Below, in pieces: positions 49,936 to 59,801 of a DNA stretch of 64,000 bases; the stretch's first letter is position 1; each line of letters begins with the position of its first letter. The DNA comes from Lepidodermella squamata (Eukaryota > Gastrotricha). The notes under the pieces were generated by a model, which did no database searches, was not told the DNA's origin, and worked only from the letters and a program-made list of their open reading frames with translations. Both the position numbers and the translations under genes were made by a program. The DNA lies in the NCBI GenBank assembly GCA_047495785.1, contig JBLDXI010000023.1, positions 806,001 to 870,000 of the forward strand. The letters run 5' to 3'.

Positions 49936-51081
49936 ATGGCAATAGTATTTCTGGCTGTCATTGCTGTTTTGAACGTTTATCGTGCATTGGCTGAACCCGC
50001 ATATGAAAGCAGTATCAAGGATTTCGATCCCACCACAACCATTCTGAGCAACTGTAGAATAGCTCCAACTGTCAACTCGCCAACTGAACTAGCCAACAAA
50101 ACTACTTCTCTCACCATAGAACTACGTCCTCATCGTCTATTGGAACTGGACGACATCAGTGAAACTTTCACCATTCACGGGAAACTCACAGTTTTCTACA
50201 AAGTGAAATGCATTTTCGATTTGTACAACGGTAGTGTTGCGTGGCCAGCGAGCATCACGTATCTAATGATGGAGGACCATAGTAAATACTGGTTCCCACC
50301 TTTGCTACACCAAAATTCGGTGGGTAACCCAGCGATGGTCGAAGGTTTTCATAGGTTGCTTAAAATTACGGTGGATAGAGGCTACGTCTTTTTTGCTTTA
50401 ACGGGAAAGTTTACGTCCTATTGCGACATGGAGGTGACTTATTTTCCATTCGATGTTCAAGAGTGTACCATCGAGTTTGAGCTCGCTCAAGACACTAGGT
50501 ACTCCGTTATCGTTAAATCTAGCTTATTTAGTATGCAGCCGAATATCTTGAAGAAGAACTCAGACTGGCTAATATCGAAAAGTTCCAGTTCGTTTGGCCC
50601 ATCCAAATTGAACGATTCAAGCTTTGCCAGCTTCAGCTTCGAATTAAAGCGGAAGCCACAATATTTTCTGATGTACTTATTCGCACCAAATTTTATTCTC
50701 AGTATACTGGTTTTGGCGTCGTTTTTCATCCCGGCCCATGCTCCAGACCGCCCTGCTTTAACCTGCACTGCCATGCTTGCGATTTTCGTTCTCCAAGACA
50801 ACATCCAAGCTAATTTGCCGAAAACTCCCGGCCCGATCATTGCTGGCATTTTTAGCTTGTCACAAGCTGCTATTGCAGCTGTCTGTGTTCTATACGAAGC
50901 GATCATGTGCGGAATCCTTAACAACTTTCCCGCAATTGCCCAGAAAAACTTTACAATTTTAAACAAAAAAGTGGCTCGCTATGTGATCATCGACATATTT
51001 ATGTTTCAGTTCGCTTTCTTTATGTACTTCATTTCGATCGCTGCAGTTATCTTTTTATTGAGACGACCTTGGGGCAGTTGA
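49936..51081 (+). CDS. Cys-loop ligand-gated ion channel subunit, intronless, 381 aa
   Basis: This is the near-identical paralog of the gene at 16438-17583. Signal peptide MAIVFLAVIAVLNVYRALA; C40 in SNCRIAPTVNSPTE; C92; Cys-loop YCDMEVTYFPFDVQEC; M2 APDRPALTCTAMLAIFVLQD; end FLLRRPWGS. Most differences from the paralog are in loops and at the end of the Cys-loop domain (LFSMQPNILKKNSDW). Both copies have open frames and shared flanks, so both are probably expressed. A polyadenylation signal AATAAA lies at 51197-51202. Confidence 0.93.
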   Translation: MAIVFLAVIAVLNVYRALAEPAYESSIKDFDPTTTILSNCRIAPTVNSPTELANKTTSLTIELRPHRLLELDDISETFTIHGKLTVFYKVKCIFDLYNGSVAWPASITYLMMEDHSKYWFPPLLHQNSVGNPAMVEGFHRLLKITVDRGYVFFALTGKFTSYCDMEVTYFPFDVQECTIEFELAQDTRYSVIVKSSLFSMQPNILKKNSDWLISKSSSSFGPSKLNDSSFASFSFELKRKPQYFLMYLFAPNFILSILVLASFFIPAHAPDRPALTCTAMLAIFVLQDNIQANLPKTPGPIIAGIFSLSQAAIAAVCVLYEAIMCGILNNFPAIAQKNFTILNKKVARYVIIDIFMFQFAFFMYFISIAAVIFLLRRPWGS

Positions 51082-51260
51082 ATGCAGGTCATTTATAATT
51101 TTTAGTTATTTAGTTTGGCTATAAATATATATAAATATTATATTTTATATATTTTATCAATGGTAGTCTAAAATTGCTTACTTCTTTCGAGCTGTGAATA
51201 AATATACCAGTCTTCACCCGCGAAACAGAGCTTCAGATGATTATTCTCGCTATGTGCTAG

Positions 51261-51422
51261 CGTAGAGCGAAGTAAGACCGCGGAACTCGTAGGGATAAGG
51301 AAAATCGACATAAGGGTCAAGGGTCCCTCATTTGGTTTTGGACTGAGCTCACCTTGTGGACCCATGGAACTGGTAGGGGGTAGGGATGATCCCTACCATC
51401 CCTAGCGGTACTTCGCTCTCTG
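51261..51422. mobile_element. MITE of the GGTAGGGATGATCCCTACC family
   Basis: The left end reads GTAGAGCGAAGTAAGACCGC and the right end AGCGGTACTTCGCTCTCTG, imperfect inverted repeats. Inside is the palindrome GTAGGGATGATCCCTAC. The same family occurs at 22999-23135 and 61442-61592. No target duplication was recognised. It lies in the 3' flank of the channel gene at 49936. Confidence 0.65.
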
Positions 51423-51758
51423 ATTGTTATCAATGGCGATATCATCGGTTGCTAGCGATGATCACAAAAATAACGAAAGAGGTTGGGATAATTTTCTGAC
51501 AAACTCTAGTACCTAGTATTTTCTTCCATGTAAGCCGAAGAAACAACGAATTGGCGTAGAATCAACTGGTTCACCTTGACAATAATTTTCCCACAATTAG
51601 ATTACCGGAAAAAAATGGTGAAATGGCAAACCTTAATGAATTTCTGATGTGCGCATTGCGGAGGAATAGCTCGCTTAATGCATTCCAGGAATATGCCCCA
51701 TAAATACACATCGCGTCTGTAAGTTTTCCAAATCAATGTTATTCATAATTTTTTGAAA

Positions 51759-54149
51759 ATGCTGTCGCGATTTACACTTATAATGATTTTGCTCCTTGCC
51801 CCTGTTTCTTGCTTAGTGGCGAATCGAAGCAAGCTAAGATTATTGGTGCTATCCCCTATCGCTGGGATAGATGCGAAACAGTACCAATCCCGACTATTGG
51901 CCATGCAAATCGCAGTAGACCGAGTGAATACCAACCAGGATATTCTCAGCGGCTATGAAGTCGAGCTCGTAATTCGTGACGAGTTGCTAGGCAACGTCGC
52001 AGTGCAACGCCTTGTCGAATTCCGAAGAGAACCCGAATCTCTAGGCTACCAAAGCCCGATAGTCCTGGGACCGGCTCTGTCAACAGGTTGCAAAGCTATT
52101 GGCGGGGTGTTGCGCTACTCTAATTCGGTTGCGTTGAGTACCTTTTGCTCCGCCCCTTTTTTAAGCGGCCACAATTTGTACCCGAATCTGTACCTCTCAA
52201 TCACAACGTCGAAAACAGCCGGCCTAGCTATGCTGCAGTTCATTCAAATTGTTGGCAAGTGGAAAAAGATCGGCATCCACGCTACGTCAGCGAGCTTATT
52301 CGATTACGCAACAGCTTTATTCGTCTATGATCGAGCGATTTCAAATGGACTGACCGTCCCTGTATTGAATCTTTTCACGGACATAAACAATGTCAATCGA
52401 GATATGATGGAGACGTTGAAATCGTCTGGCTTGAGAGTTTTTGTCATAACAATAGGAGGCGCGGTGACGGTTAACAAATTTCTATGTGAGGCGTATCTTG
52501 CTGGGATTTCAGGGCCTAGATACGTTTTCCTAACTTTGACCACAGCTTACTCCCTCACGCCATCGCAAGGATGTCCCAGGGAGGGTTTGATCTCCCAACT
52601 TAGGCAAACCTTCTACTTCGGGAATTCAGTAAAACCTGATAATTACACTTTATCGACTGATTTGGGCTACACCCCTAGAGATTACGAGAGGAGAATGGAT
52701 TTTTTGATGAATGGGACCTCGGACGATTATCTAACTTCCTATGTAGTTCACGACGCTTTGCTGAGTGTTTTGGTGGCGCTCGATGAAACCGAGAAACGTC
52801 TGAGTTACTCGAGTTACAACTTGACGCTGCGCGACTACGCTCGATTTCCTGAGATTGTCGCTCGTGTCGCGGATGAGGCACTTAGGACTAAGGAAGTTAC
52901 GGGGGTTCGCGTTGGCAGAATGTCTTTCGGCGCGCAGGGGCTCATGCAGGGTGACATCCAAGCCGCATCGCAGTGGGATCCGCGAAACGGACTACAAAAT
53001 TTCGCACTAGTACGGCAAAAAATCAATAGCGGCTATGGCGAGTTTGACTTTCAGAGTTACAGTTTCGAAATTGTGGCAAAAATATCATGGATACAAAACA
53101 GAATCCCGAGGGATCAACCTTTAGTCGACAAGGATGATCTGAATTTTCCGGATGGGGGTTTTATTTTAGCTTGGATTTTGATTTCCTCTACAACGCTGGC
53201 TCAACTAAGTTCACTTATATGGATTTCAACTCGAAAAGTCGACTTCAAATTTGCAAAAATTCTTGGACTGCTTGGCTGCATGATTTTGAATGCTTCAGCT
53301 GGGACATTCAGTATAGATCGGTCTGTTGATAGTTCGTATCTAGCCGTGAGTTCGTTCATGTTGCTCGGAATCGGTTCAATAATAATTTTTAGCACGATAT
53401 CACTCCGATTTTTCGCAATCAACAATTTCGTCAACGAATCTTTGGAAGTTAGGATTCAGAGAACAGCCAAAAGTGCGCTTGACCTCTTGAATCTCGGATC
53501 AGGTAACAACACCCCAAGGTCGAGCCATATTCAGCATCATAAACCGAAGGAAACATCAGTAAAAAAGCGCGTTTCTAACTTTCCATCGGGTGCTACACTG
53601 ACCTTTGACAAACAAACTGTGAAATGGACCCTGGTTTGGTTGCTCGCGAATTTGAACTTCATGGTTGGTTGGCTGGCTAGCCAAGACATGAAATGTACGT
53701 CTCTAATGGCCAACGAGCCTGTCTACCACGAAATATCTGACACGATTGAGGAAAAATGGGTGATTAGATGTGACTTCAGCTCGAGGTACAAATCAATTGG
53801 CTGGGCGTTGCTCGGAGCTGTTGGATTGGCTCAATTTTTTCTTCTCCTTAGCGCTGCGATGCTGGTGTTAAAATTGAGGCAAATTAAAGAGGTTTCGCAG
53901 CACTGTTGCGAGTTTTGGCCGGGTTGCCTTGGAGTGATGGCTGGAGCAACCCTCTTACCAGCTGGTTTTGTAATTGCACTGATATTTGGTACCAATGCGA
54001 TACAGGAGCAAGTCGCATTAACGTTTGTGGTTTCCATTGCATCAGCGGCGGTATCCGTGCCGTGGATATACCCTAGTTTTATTCGGAAGCGCAGGCTAGT
54101 AGCAGCTGTCTCCATTACAATAGGCACTCCATGGGTTGTTAACTCTTAG
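51759..54149 (+). CDS. Class C GPCR, GABA-B receptor-like, intronless, 796 aa
   Basis: The ATG at 51759 starts the signal peptide MLSRFTLIMILLLAPVSCLV. The next roughly 440 residues form a bilobed Venus-flytrap domain: LRLLVLSPIAG at the start, AMQIAVDRVN, VLGPALSTGCKAIGGVLRYS, then GKWKKIGIHATSAS and KFLCEAYLAGISGPRYVFLT, which parallel the metabotropic GABA-B receptor order. No cysteine-rich linker precedes the seven-helix region (about 470-780), also as in GABA-B receptors. The helices include FAKILGLLGCMILNASAG and TVKWTLVWLLANLNF, and the protein ends shortly after helix 7, without a coiled-coil tail. It may sense an amino-acid-like ligand at the cell surface and signal through G proteins. 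A single exon of this length is unusual for the family. A polyadenylation signal lies at 54278-54283. Confidence 0.88.
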   Translation: MLSRFTLIMILLLAPVSCLVANRSKLRLLVLSPIAGIDAKQYQSRLLAMQIAVDRVNTNQDILSGYEVELVIRDELLGNVAVQRLVEFRREPESLGYQSPIVLGPALSTGCKAIGGVLRYSNSVALSTFCSAPFLSGHNLYPNLYLSITTSKTAGLAMLQFIQIVGKWKKIGIHATSASLFDYATALFVYDRAISNGLTVPVLNLFTDINNVNRDMMETLKSSGLRVFVITIGGAVTVNKFLCEAYLAGISGPRYVFLTLTTAYSLTPSQGCPREGLISQLRQTFYFGNSVKPDNYTLSTDLGYTPRDYERRMDFLMNGTSDDYLTSYVVHDALLSVLVALDETEKRLSYSSYNLTLRDYARFPEIVARVADEALRTKEVTGVRVGRMSFGAQGLMQGDIQAASQWDPRNGLQNFALVRQKINSGYGEFDFQSYSFEIVAKISWIQNRIPRDQPLVDKDDLNFPDGGFILAWILISSTTLAQLSSLIWISTRKVDFKFAKILGLLGCMILNASAGTFSIDRSVDSSYLAVSSFMLLGIGSIIIFSTISLRFFAINNFVNESLEVRIQRTAKSALDLLNLGSGNNTPRSSHIQHHKPKETSVKKRVSNFPSGATLTFDKQTVKWTLVWLLANLNFMVGWLASQDMKCTSLMANEPVYHEISDTIEEKWVIRCDFSSRYKSIGWALLGAVGLAQFFLLLSAAMLVLKLRQIKEVSQHCCEFWPGCLGVMAGATLLPAGFVIALIFGTNAIQEQVALTFVVSIASAAVSVPWIYPSFIRKRRLVAAVSITIGTPWVVNS

Positions 54150-54429
54150 GTTTGAATATTAGTCGTAACTCGCTTGACCTAACATTATTATTGATATCGG
54201 TTGGATAATAATTGTTGACGTCTTTTGTAGAATCACGGTTAAATTGTTAACTGTTCTTGTTCTGTGCCGAATAACAGAATAAATGGTTGAAATTGCATGT
54301 TTTTAACTAGAGAAGAGGTTTAGAAACAATTCAGAGCAGGAGGTAACGAATATCCACTAAAATTACTTTATGACGAATAGCACGATGGAGGCGGCATTTT
54401 TTTACAAATAACTAGCAATAAGAGTCTAC

Positions 54430-55557
54430 CTACATGATCAATTTATAAGTGATTATAATTAGCAAGACCAGCGTTAAAAAGAACGATAGGAAGGCTATGA
54501 AATCCACAAAATCACGAACAGTAACTCGCTTCCTCAAACATGCAACTTTGATCGATCTATCAGCTGTTTCGGGAAATCGATTGATAAGTGTGCACATCAC
54601 GCCCGAGTACAGCGTGCATAGCATCGCGTAGATCGTCTGGCCGAGTATGTAGTAAGAAATCACGATAGGCTGTGGTGTTCTGGGCAAAACAGCCGATATC
54701 TGGCTCTGAAGCACAAACACCGACATCATGATAGTAGCAGCGAACGTCGGCCGATCTGGAGCATCAGGTGGTACCAGGAAGCTACCCAGGACGAGAATCG
54801 TGAGAATAAAGCTCGGGGCGATTAGGCTGAGAACGAAATAATCGGGTTTCCTCTTGAGCTCAAGCTTGAAATGAATCTTCTGCAACTTGAAATTGATACC
54901 TTTGATAGCTTCGTCATAAAACGTCAAAACAGAGCTGACGTTCATCAATTCCCAGTTGGCATTATCAGGCATGAAATCATTAGACATACCTAGAATATAT
55001 GCGCCCGTAACAGCGGTATTCACAACGAAGCCGCCGAGTTTCAGCCTGATTTCACAAATTTGGCTATCGAACGGGAAGTCGAAGAGTTTTAAATTGCATG
55101 ATGACGTAATTACGCCGTAGAAGGCATGCGTGAATAGGCCCGATGACACGTTCACATCCAATCGCTGCAGCGAGCCGTCGATGCCCGATTCCATGCCGAT
55201 ATTCGTGAGACTGTTTTCATGCATTATATCAGGTTTCCAGATCATATCACGGTCGACGTCTACAATTTGGAGGTATTTTGGCCATTCAGGGCTTTGGTAG
55301 GCCTTGGCTACGCATGGTACGCTCCAATATGTAAGGAGAACGCCTACGACTGTAAGCTTTTCGCCGACATCGTCGATTTCGCCAAATCTCTCGCCTTTGA
55401 AAGAGAGGGAGATGTTTGTAGGAACGCGAATTGCTTCGGACGGTGAAGTGACGTGACGACTAACGTTGCACCGCGATAAGATGAAGTCGGTAGGGGAAGT
55501 GTAACTGAAAACGAATGCCGCGTTCCTCAAAAACAACAGAGCAAGTAGACTGATCAT
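54430..55557 (-). CDS. Cys-loop ligand-gated ion channel subunit, intronless, 375 aa
   Basis: Signal peptide about 1-18; C30 in SRCNVSRHVTSPSE and C82; loop A IWKPDIMHEN is close to the canonical WxPD of neurotransmitter-gated channels; Cys-loop C154 to C168 (FPFDSQ). M1 240-262, M2 270-290, M3 298-323, M4 349-372; the M3-M4 loop is about 25 residues and basic. M2 is DRPTFAATIMMSVFVLQ, with methionine instead of leucine at the 9' gate position. It is a tandem duplicate of the gene at 56154-57281; flanking sequence (CAATCAATCAGGCTTCCGGG) is also duplicated about 1.7 kb apart. The NSP motif has changed to TSP. Confidence 0.93.
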   Translation of the reverse strand: MISLLALLFLRNAAFVFSYTSPTDFILSRCNVSRHVTSPSEAIRVPTNISLSFKGERFGEIDDVGEKLTVVGVLLTYWSVPCVAKAYQSPEWPKYLQIVDVDRDMIWKPDIMHENSLTNIGMESGIDGSLQRLDVNVSSGLFTHAFYGVITSSCNLKLFDFPFDSQICEIRLKLGGFVVNTAVTGAYILGMSNDFMPDNANWELMNVSSVLTFYDEAIKGINFKLQKIHFKLELKRKPDYFVLSLIAPSFILTILVLGSFLVPPDAPDRPTFAATIMMSVFVLQSQISAVLPRTPQPIVISYYILGQTIYAMLCTLYSGVMCTLINRFPETADRSIKVACLRKRVTVRDFVDFIAFLSFFLTLVLLIIITYKLIM

Positions 55558-56153
55558 ATTTCCAGCGAAAAAACTAAATATCTATGTAGCATCTGAGTAA
55601 TACCAACTCAGTAATAGCGCATGCGGTAATATTTGTTCTTCAATCAATCAGGCTTCCGGGTAATTATTTCAGTATTTTAAATGTTTGAATAATCACTCAA
55701 AAAACAGCAGAATCGCTATCATAGATTTTTAAATAGTGAATATTTACGCCGCAGCCCAAGATTTAAGCTTTCCAGCGTTTTGCGATTTGACTTTCGACCT
55801 TGAATATCAGCTAAGATTTGTGCATCTCAATTTGCGATTTGCGAGGTTGTATCGCTCAGTAAGGAATTTACAGCTTTAAGCATAAATCACACCGTGCCAT
55901 ACTATTGTGTTGGCTGCTTGAAGTGTTCAAACTTTTTCAGATCCTGTGTGTGTGTTGAAAGACCCTCGCCATAGATAATACGTAGTAAAGATCGGGCGCT
56001 TACGATCCTATCATAGTTTGAAGCGTTGAGGGTGCAAAGGTCACTCGAGTGCAAAGGCACCTTTTATCCATTATACTTCGGTTTTGCAGGATCAAAGTGC
56101 GCGTGCCCACGTGAAATTCAACTGCAGAGCATAGAATAAGAAGCAAGTTTTAA
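55558..56153. other. Intergenic region between tandem channel genes
   Basis: The first part is the 5' flank shared with 57282-57440. At 56073-56115 lies a decayed end of the foldback element seen at 48481-49050 (CATTATACTTCGGTTTTGCA and CGTGCCCACGTGA). Nothing else recognised. Confidence 0.55.
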
Positions 56154-57281
56154 TTACATGATCAACTTATAAGTGATGATGATAAGCAAGGCCAGAGTTA
56201 TAAAGAAAGCCAGGAAAGCTAAAAAATCCACAAAATCACGAACGGTAACTCGTTTCCTCAAACATGCCACGTTTATCGATCTATCAGCCGCTTCAGGAAA
56301 TCGATTGATAAGCGTGCAAATCACGCCGGAATACAGAGTGCATAGCATCGCATAGATTGTCTGTCCGAGAATGTAATAAGAAATCACAATAGGCTGTGGT
56401 GTTCTGGGCAAAACCGCTGAAATCTGACTCTGAAGGACGAAAATCGACATCATGATTGTGGCGGCGAAAGTCGGCCGATCTGGAGCATCAGGTGGTACCA
56501 AGAAGCTACCCAGAACTAAAATAGTGAGAATAAAGCTTGGAGCAATGAGGCTGAGAACGAAATAGTCGGGTTTCCTCTTGAGCTTGAACTTGAAATGGAT
56601 CTTTTGCAACTTGAAGCTGAGGCCCCGGATAGTTTCCTCATAAATCGTCAAACTGGAAGTTACATTCAATAATTTCCAGTTAGCATTTTCAGGCATGAAT
56701 TCGTGGGATAAACCAATTATTTCTGTGTTATTAACTGCGATATCTGGTATGAAGGTGCCGAGTTTCAGTCTGATTTCACATATTTGGCTATCAAACGGGA
56801 AGTCGAAGAGTTGTAAATTGCACGACGAAACAATTACGCCGTAGAAGAAATGCGTGAAAATGCCCATGGTCATGTTGAGCTCCAATCGCCTCAGCGAGCC
56901 GTCGATTCCCGATTCCATGCCGATATTGGTTACGCTGTTTTCATGCAGTAGATCAGGAGTCCAGAACATCTCACGGTCTACCCTTATAGTTTGGAGGTAT
57001 TTTGGCCATTCAGGGTTGCGGTAAGCTTTGACTACGCATGGCACGAGCCAGTTAGTAGTTACAATGCCTACGACTGTTAGCGTTTCGCCGACATCGTCGA
57101 TTTCGCGGAATCGCTCGCCACTGAAAGAAACGAGAATTTTCGTAGGAACGCCGTCTGCTTCGGACGGTGAGTTGATATTACGGCCCACATTGCACCGAGA
57201 TAGAATAAAGTCGGCCGGTGAAGTATTGTTCAAGCAAGTTGCTGCGTTGCTCAAAAATAACAGTGCGAATAAACCGATCAT
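56154..57281 (-). CDS. Cys-loop ligand-gated ion channel subunit, intronless, 375 aa
   Basis: Tandem paralog of the gene at 54430 with the same length and architecture: SRCNVGRNINSPSE, WLVPCVVKAY, FWTPDLLHEN, Cys-loop SSCNLQLFDFPFDSQIC, M2 DRPTFAATIMMSIFVLQ (again methionine at 9'). The M1-M4 region is almost identical between the two, and the ligand-binding domain differs more, especially around YRNPEWPKYLQT and FIPDIAVNNTEI. That pattern fits diversification of ligand sensing on a constant pore, but it was judged by eye only. Confidence 0.93.
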   Translation of the reverse strand: MIGLFALLFLSNAATCLNNTSPADFILSRCNVGRNINSPSEADGVPTKILVSFSGERFREIDDVGETLTVVGIVTTNWLVPCVVKAYRNPEWPKYLQTIRVDREMFWTPDLLHENSVTNIGMESGIDGSLRRLELNMTMGIFTHFFYGVIVSSCNLQLFDFPFDSQICEIRLKLGTFIPDIAVNNTEIIGLSHEFMPENANWKLLNVTSSLTIYEETIRGLSFKLQKIHFKFKLKRKPDYFVLSLIAPSFILTILVLGSFLVPPDAPDRPTFAATIMMSIFVLQSQISAVLPRTPQPIVISYYILGQTIYAMLCTLYSGVICTLINRFPEAADRSINVACLRKRVTVRDFVDFLAFLAFFITLALLIIITYKLIM

Positions 57282-57825
57282 TTTTCCACCAAAATACTGA
57301 CTATTAGCTCAGAATTTCGAGAACCAACTAGTTCAACTCAGTAATAGCTTGCGGTTCTATTTGTTCCTCAATCAATCAGGCTTCCGGGAAACTATTTCTG
57401 TCGTACAAATGTGTGTATAATCGTAATTCTCGTGCATAAAGCTGAATCGATCATTAATCCTGATTGTCTGGCCTCGTTATCGGAGATTTTAAACTGGATC
57501 GTACCTCATAAACTTTCATTTTCCACATTACAAAATTTCTTTTGGTACCAGCGGCGATCACACCCCAGCTCCGGGACTACAACCTGAGGCTGAAAAACCA
57601 CAGGGGGGGGGGGGGGGAATCCTTTGGTTTCTTCAGCTGGTCCTGCTTTCAATTTACCTATGGCAGCTTTCGATTTTGGCTTTCAATAGCAAAATCCGCA
57701 CCAATAAATCGAAATCGGGCCCATCCCACAAATGTCAATCCTGTCGTCTATTTATTACAACGTGAAAGCAAAATACGTGGCTAAATGTTTAGGGTAATAT
57801 ATTCAGGATTCCAGTCAAAGCGCTG
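57282..57825. other. Intergenic region with a MITE relic
   Basis: To about 57440 it is the 5' flank of the gene at 56154. At 57555-57650 lies a partial copy of the hAT-like MITE family (CCCCAGCTCCGGGACTACAA, GGCTGAAAAACCACAGGGGG with a long G-run, TTCTTCAGCTGGTCCT). Confidence 0.6.
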
Positions 57826-59043
57826 TCATGGCTCAACATTGATCTGATGAACAATTAGTCCACCAAGCGCGCCATTGAGGATCAGCAAGAACGCAATGGC
57901 ACACCAAAACGAGACAAAGTCAACGAATAAGTAGAACGGCATTTTCCAAACTTTCCGCTTTGCTCGCTCAGGAAAAATAGTTACGAACCAACACATGCCA
58001 GCGGAGTAGCACGTGATAGCCATTCCGAACGCAACTTGAGCCACGACTAGATAGGCGGCTAGAATAGGCTCAGGAGTCCGCGGCAGGTATGAATTTACAA
58101 TAGTTTGCATGATGAAAATCGACAGCATGACTGTGGCAGCGATTGAAGCTCGATCTGGATGCTCGGCCGGTACGAGAAACGCCATCATAAGGAGGACGCT
58201 CAGAATAACACTCGGCGCGAATAGATTGACGAGAAAATACTGGTAGCGACGGCGTAGGGTGACTATGAATTGCGCCTCGCTGTGAAGGGGCCAACCAAAG
58301 TCGGAGGCATTGACGAGATTAACCCTGCCATCGATTCGAAGAACATCCCAGTTCGAATTGACGGCCATCATCTCCTCGCGTCGGTACGGCAGGGCTTGGA
58401 CGAACTGTGCATATTCCGTACTTTGATGCAGTAAGAACCTCAAACTGCACTGCTGGACGTCGAATGGGAAGTATAAGAAGGTCATGTCACAGTAAGACTC
58501 GTAACGGCCTGTTGTGGCTACGATGAACATGCCATTGAAGACGTAGACAGCTGAGAATCGGAAAAAGTCCTGCTCGCTCAGCAATGGGCTCCTCTTACTG
58601 TTACGATGTATGACTTTCGGCTCCCAGTAAGTTCCAGCTGGTTCGTCGCCGAGCACTGGAATTTCCCTGGGCCAAATGCTGCGTTTTCGGAACAATTCAT
58701 AGGCGCATTTCACGACCCAAACGTTGCGTAACGAGCCTGTGACTGCGATTGATTGGTCAATGTCGTTGATTTCGAAGAAGCGGTCGAGTAAGAAGCCGGC
58801 TTGAATTGCGGTTGGGTAGCCTTCGAATTCGCTAGGTGAGTTGACGGTCGGAGACACAGGGCAGTGGCTCATCAGCGTTGCGGCTCGGTCGAACTCTACA
58901 AGGTAGTCGTACCTCTCATTAGGCATCTAAAATGCACATTTTTTCGATAATTCCAAATTGAATATGTTATTCCTTACCAGCAAGCTAACATTCTGCGGTG
59001 TAGCGAATGAGCTGAAGATCAACAGAACGATCGCGATCAGCAT
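57826..59043 (-). CDS. Cys-loop ligand-gated ion channel subunit, two exons, 388 aa
   Basis: Exon 1 (59043-58978) encodes the signal peptide MLIAIVLLIFSSFATPQNVS plus two residues. A 51-bp intron (GTAAGG...TTTTAG, phase 0) follows, then exon 2 (58926-57826), which has its own ATG but no signal peptide. Features: CPVSPTVNSPSE, WVVKC, WEPKVIHRN, Cys-loop YCDMTFLYFPFDVQQC, M2 DRASIAATVMLSIFIMQ, and an ending HQINVEP. It is paired with the gene at 62064-63286 (same length, same intron position, same ending). The two share RNVWVVKC/RNLWTVKC and FPFDVQQC motifs and form a separate branch. Confidence 0.9.
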
Positions 59044-59801
59044 ATTTTGCCTTTGAAAATGAGACAGTTAAATGTTCGTAATTCAGCCTGGCGAGGGTTT
59101 GCTTCTCCAAGCAAATTCGAGAAATTAAAGTTTAATGGCGCCAATGTTTTGAGGTGCATGGAACTATCGATTTTTGTTCATATAGCTGGTGTGCGAATAG
59201 CGATGCCACTCATTTAGCGTTGGACCTCCGTAAGCTTGAAATAATGTGATTTAGCGAAATTATTCGTTTGACATTTTGCATCAGAACTGAAAAGCATTTT
59301 ATTCACACGATCAATGATTTAGAATATAGAACGGCTCCTGGAAAAATTCTAATATCAGGAAACACGTTTGTCATCGTGTATAGAATAAGGGATAAGGGAT
59401 AAGAGATAAGGTACGGCGGTATGGGGGCATGTTCAAACAATGGTAAACGAATATTACAGTGCGCAAAGTACCTGAGGGGGGAATAGGGAGTACCGTACCC
59501 TTTGAAACCCCAGAAAAGCCACTGGGGACCCTTTGACCATGCATTTTTGGCCTGAAAATACCCCCTGTATGATTCAACTTCGCTCTCTGGGATTAAGCTC
59601 GTTTGAAAAGGGATTTTCCTGAAAAATCACATTTAATCTGTCAGTTTTTCTGATTAAGTTTAATAAAAATTATAGTTGAATAAATCCGAGGTTTTAAAGG
59701 CTCAACAGTTTACTTCTGAATTTTACGACTAAAACACTACCACTGAATTTACAGTGCTAGAGTAGCAGTTTTTACCAACAATACCAATTCAATTAGACAA
59801 T
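59044..59801. other. Intergenic region with a MITE-like relic
   Basis: At about 59457-59600 a repeat opens CAGTGCGCAAAGTACCTGAG and closes AACTTCGCTCTCTG, with ACCCTTTGAAACCCC and CACTGGGGACCCTTTGA inside; it resembles the hAT-like families of this window. A target duplication was not recognised. No gene. Confidence 0.5.

Noticed and set aside
50487-50966. 159-residue minus-strand frame
   Set aside because: Mirror frame of the channel gene at 49936-51081; the same shadow appears opposite the paralog at 16438.
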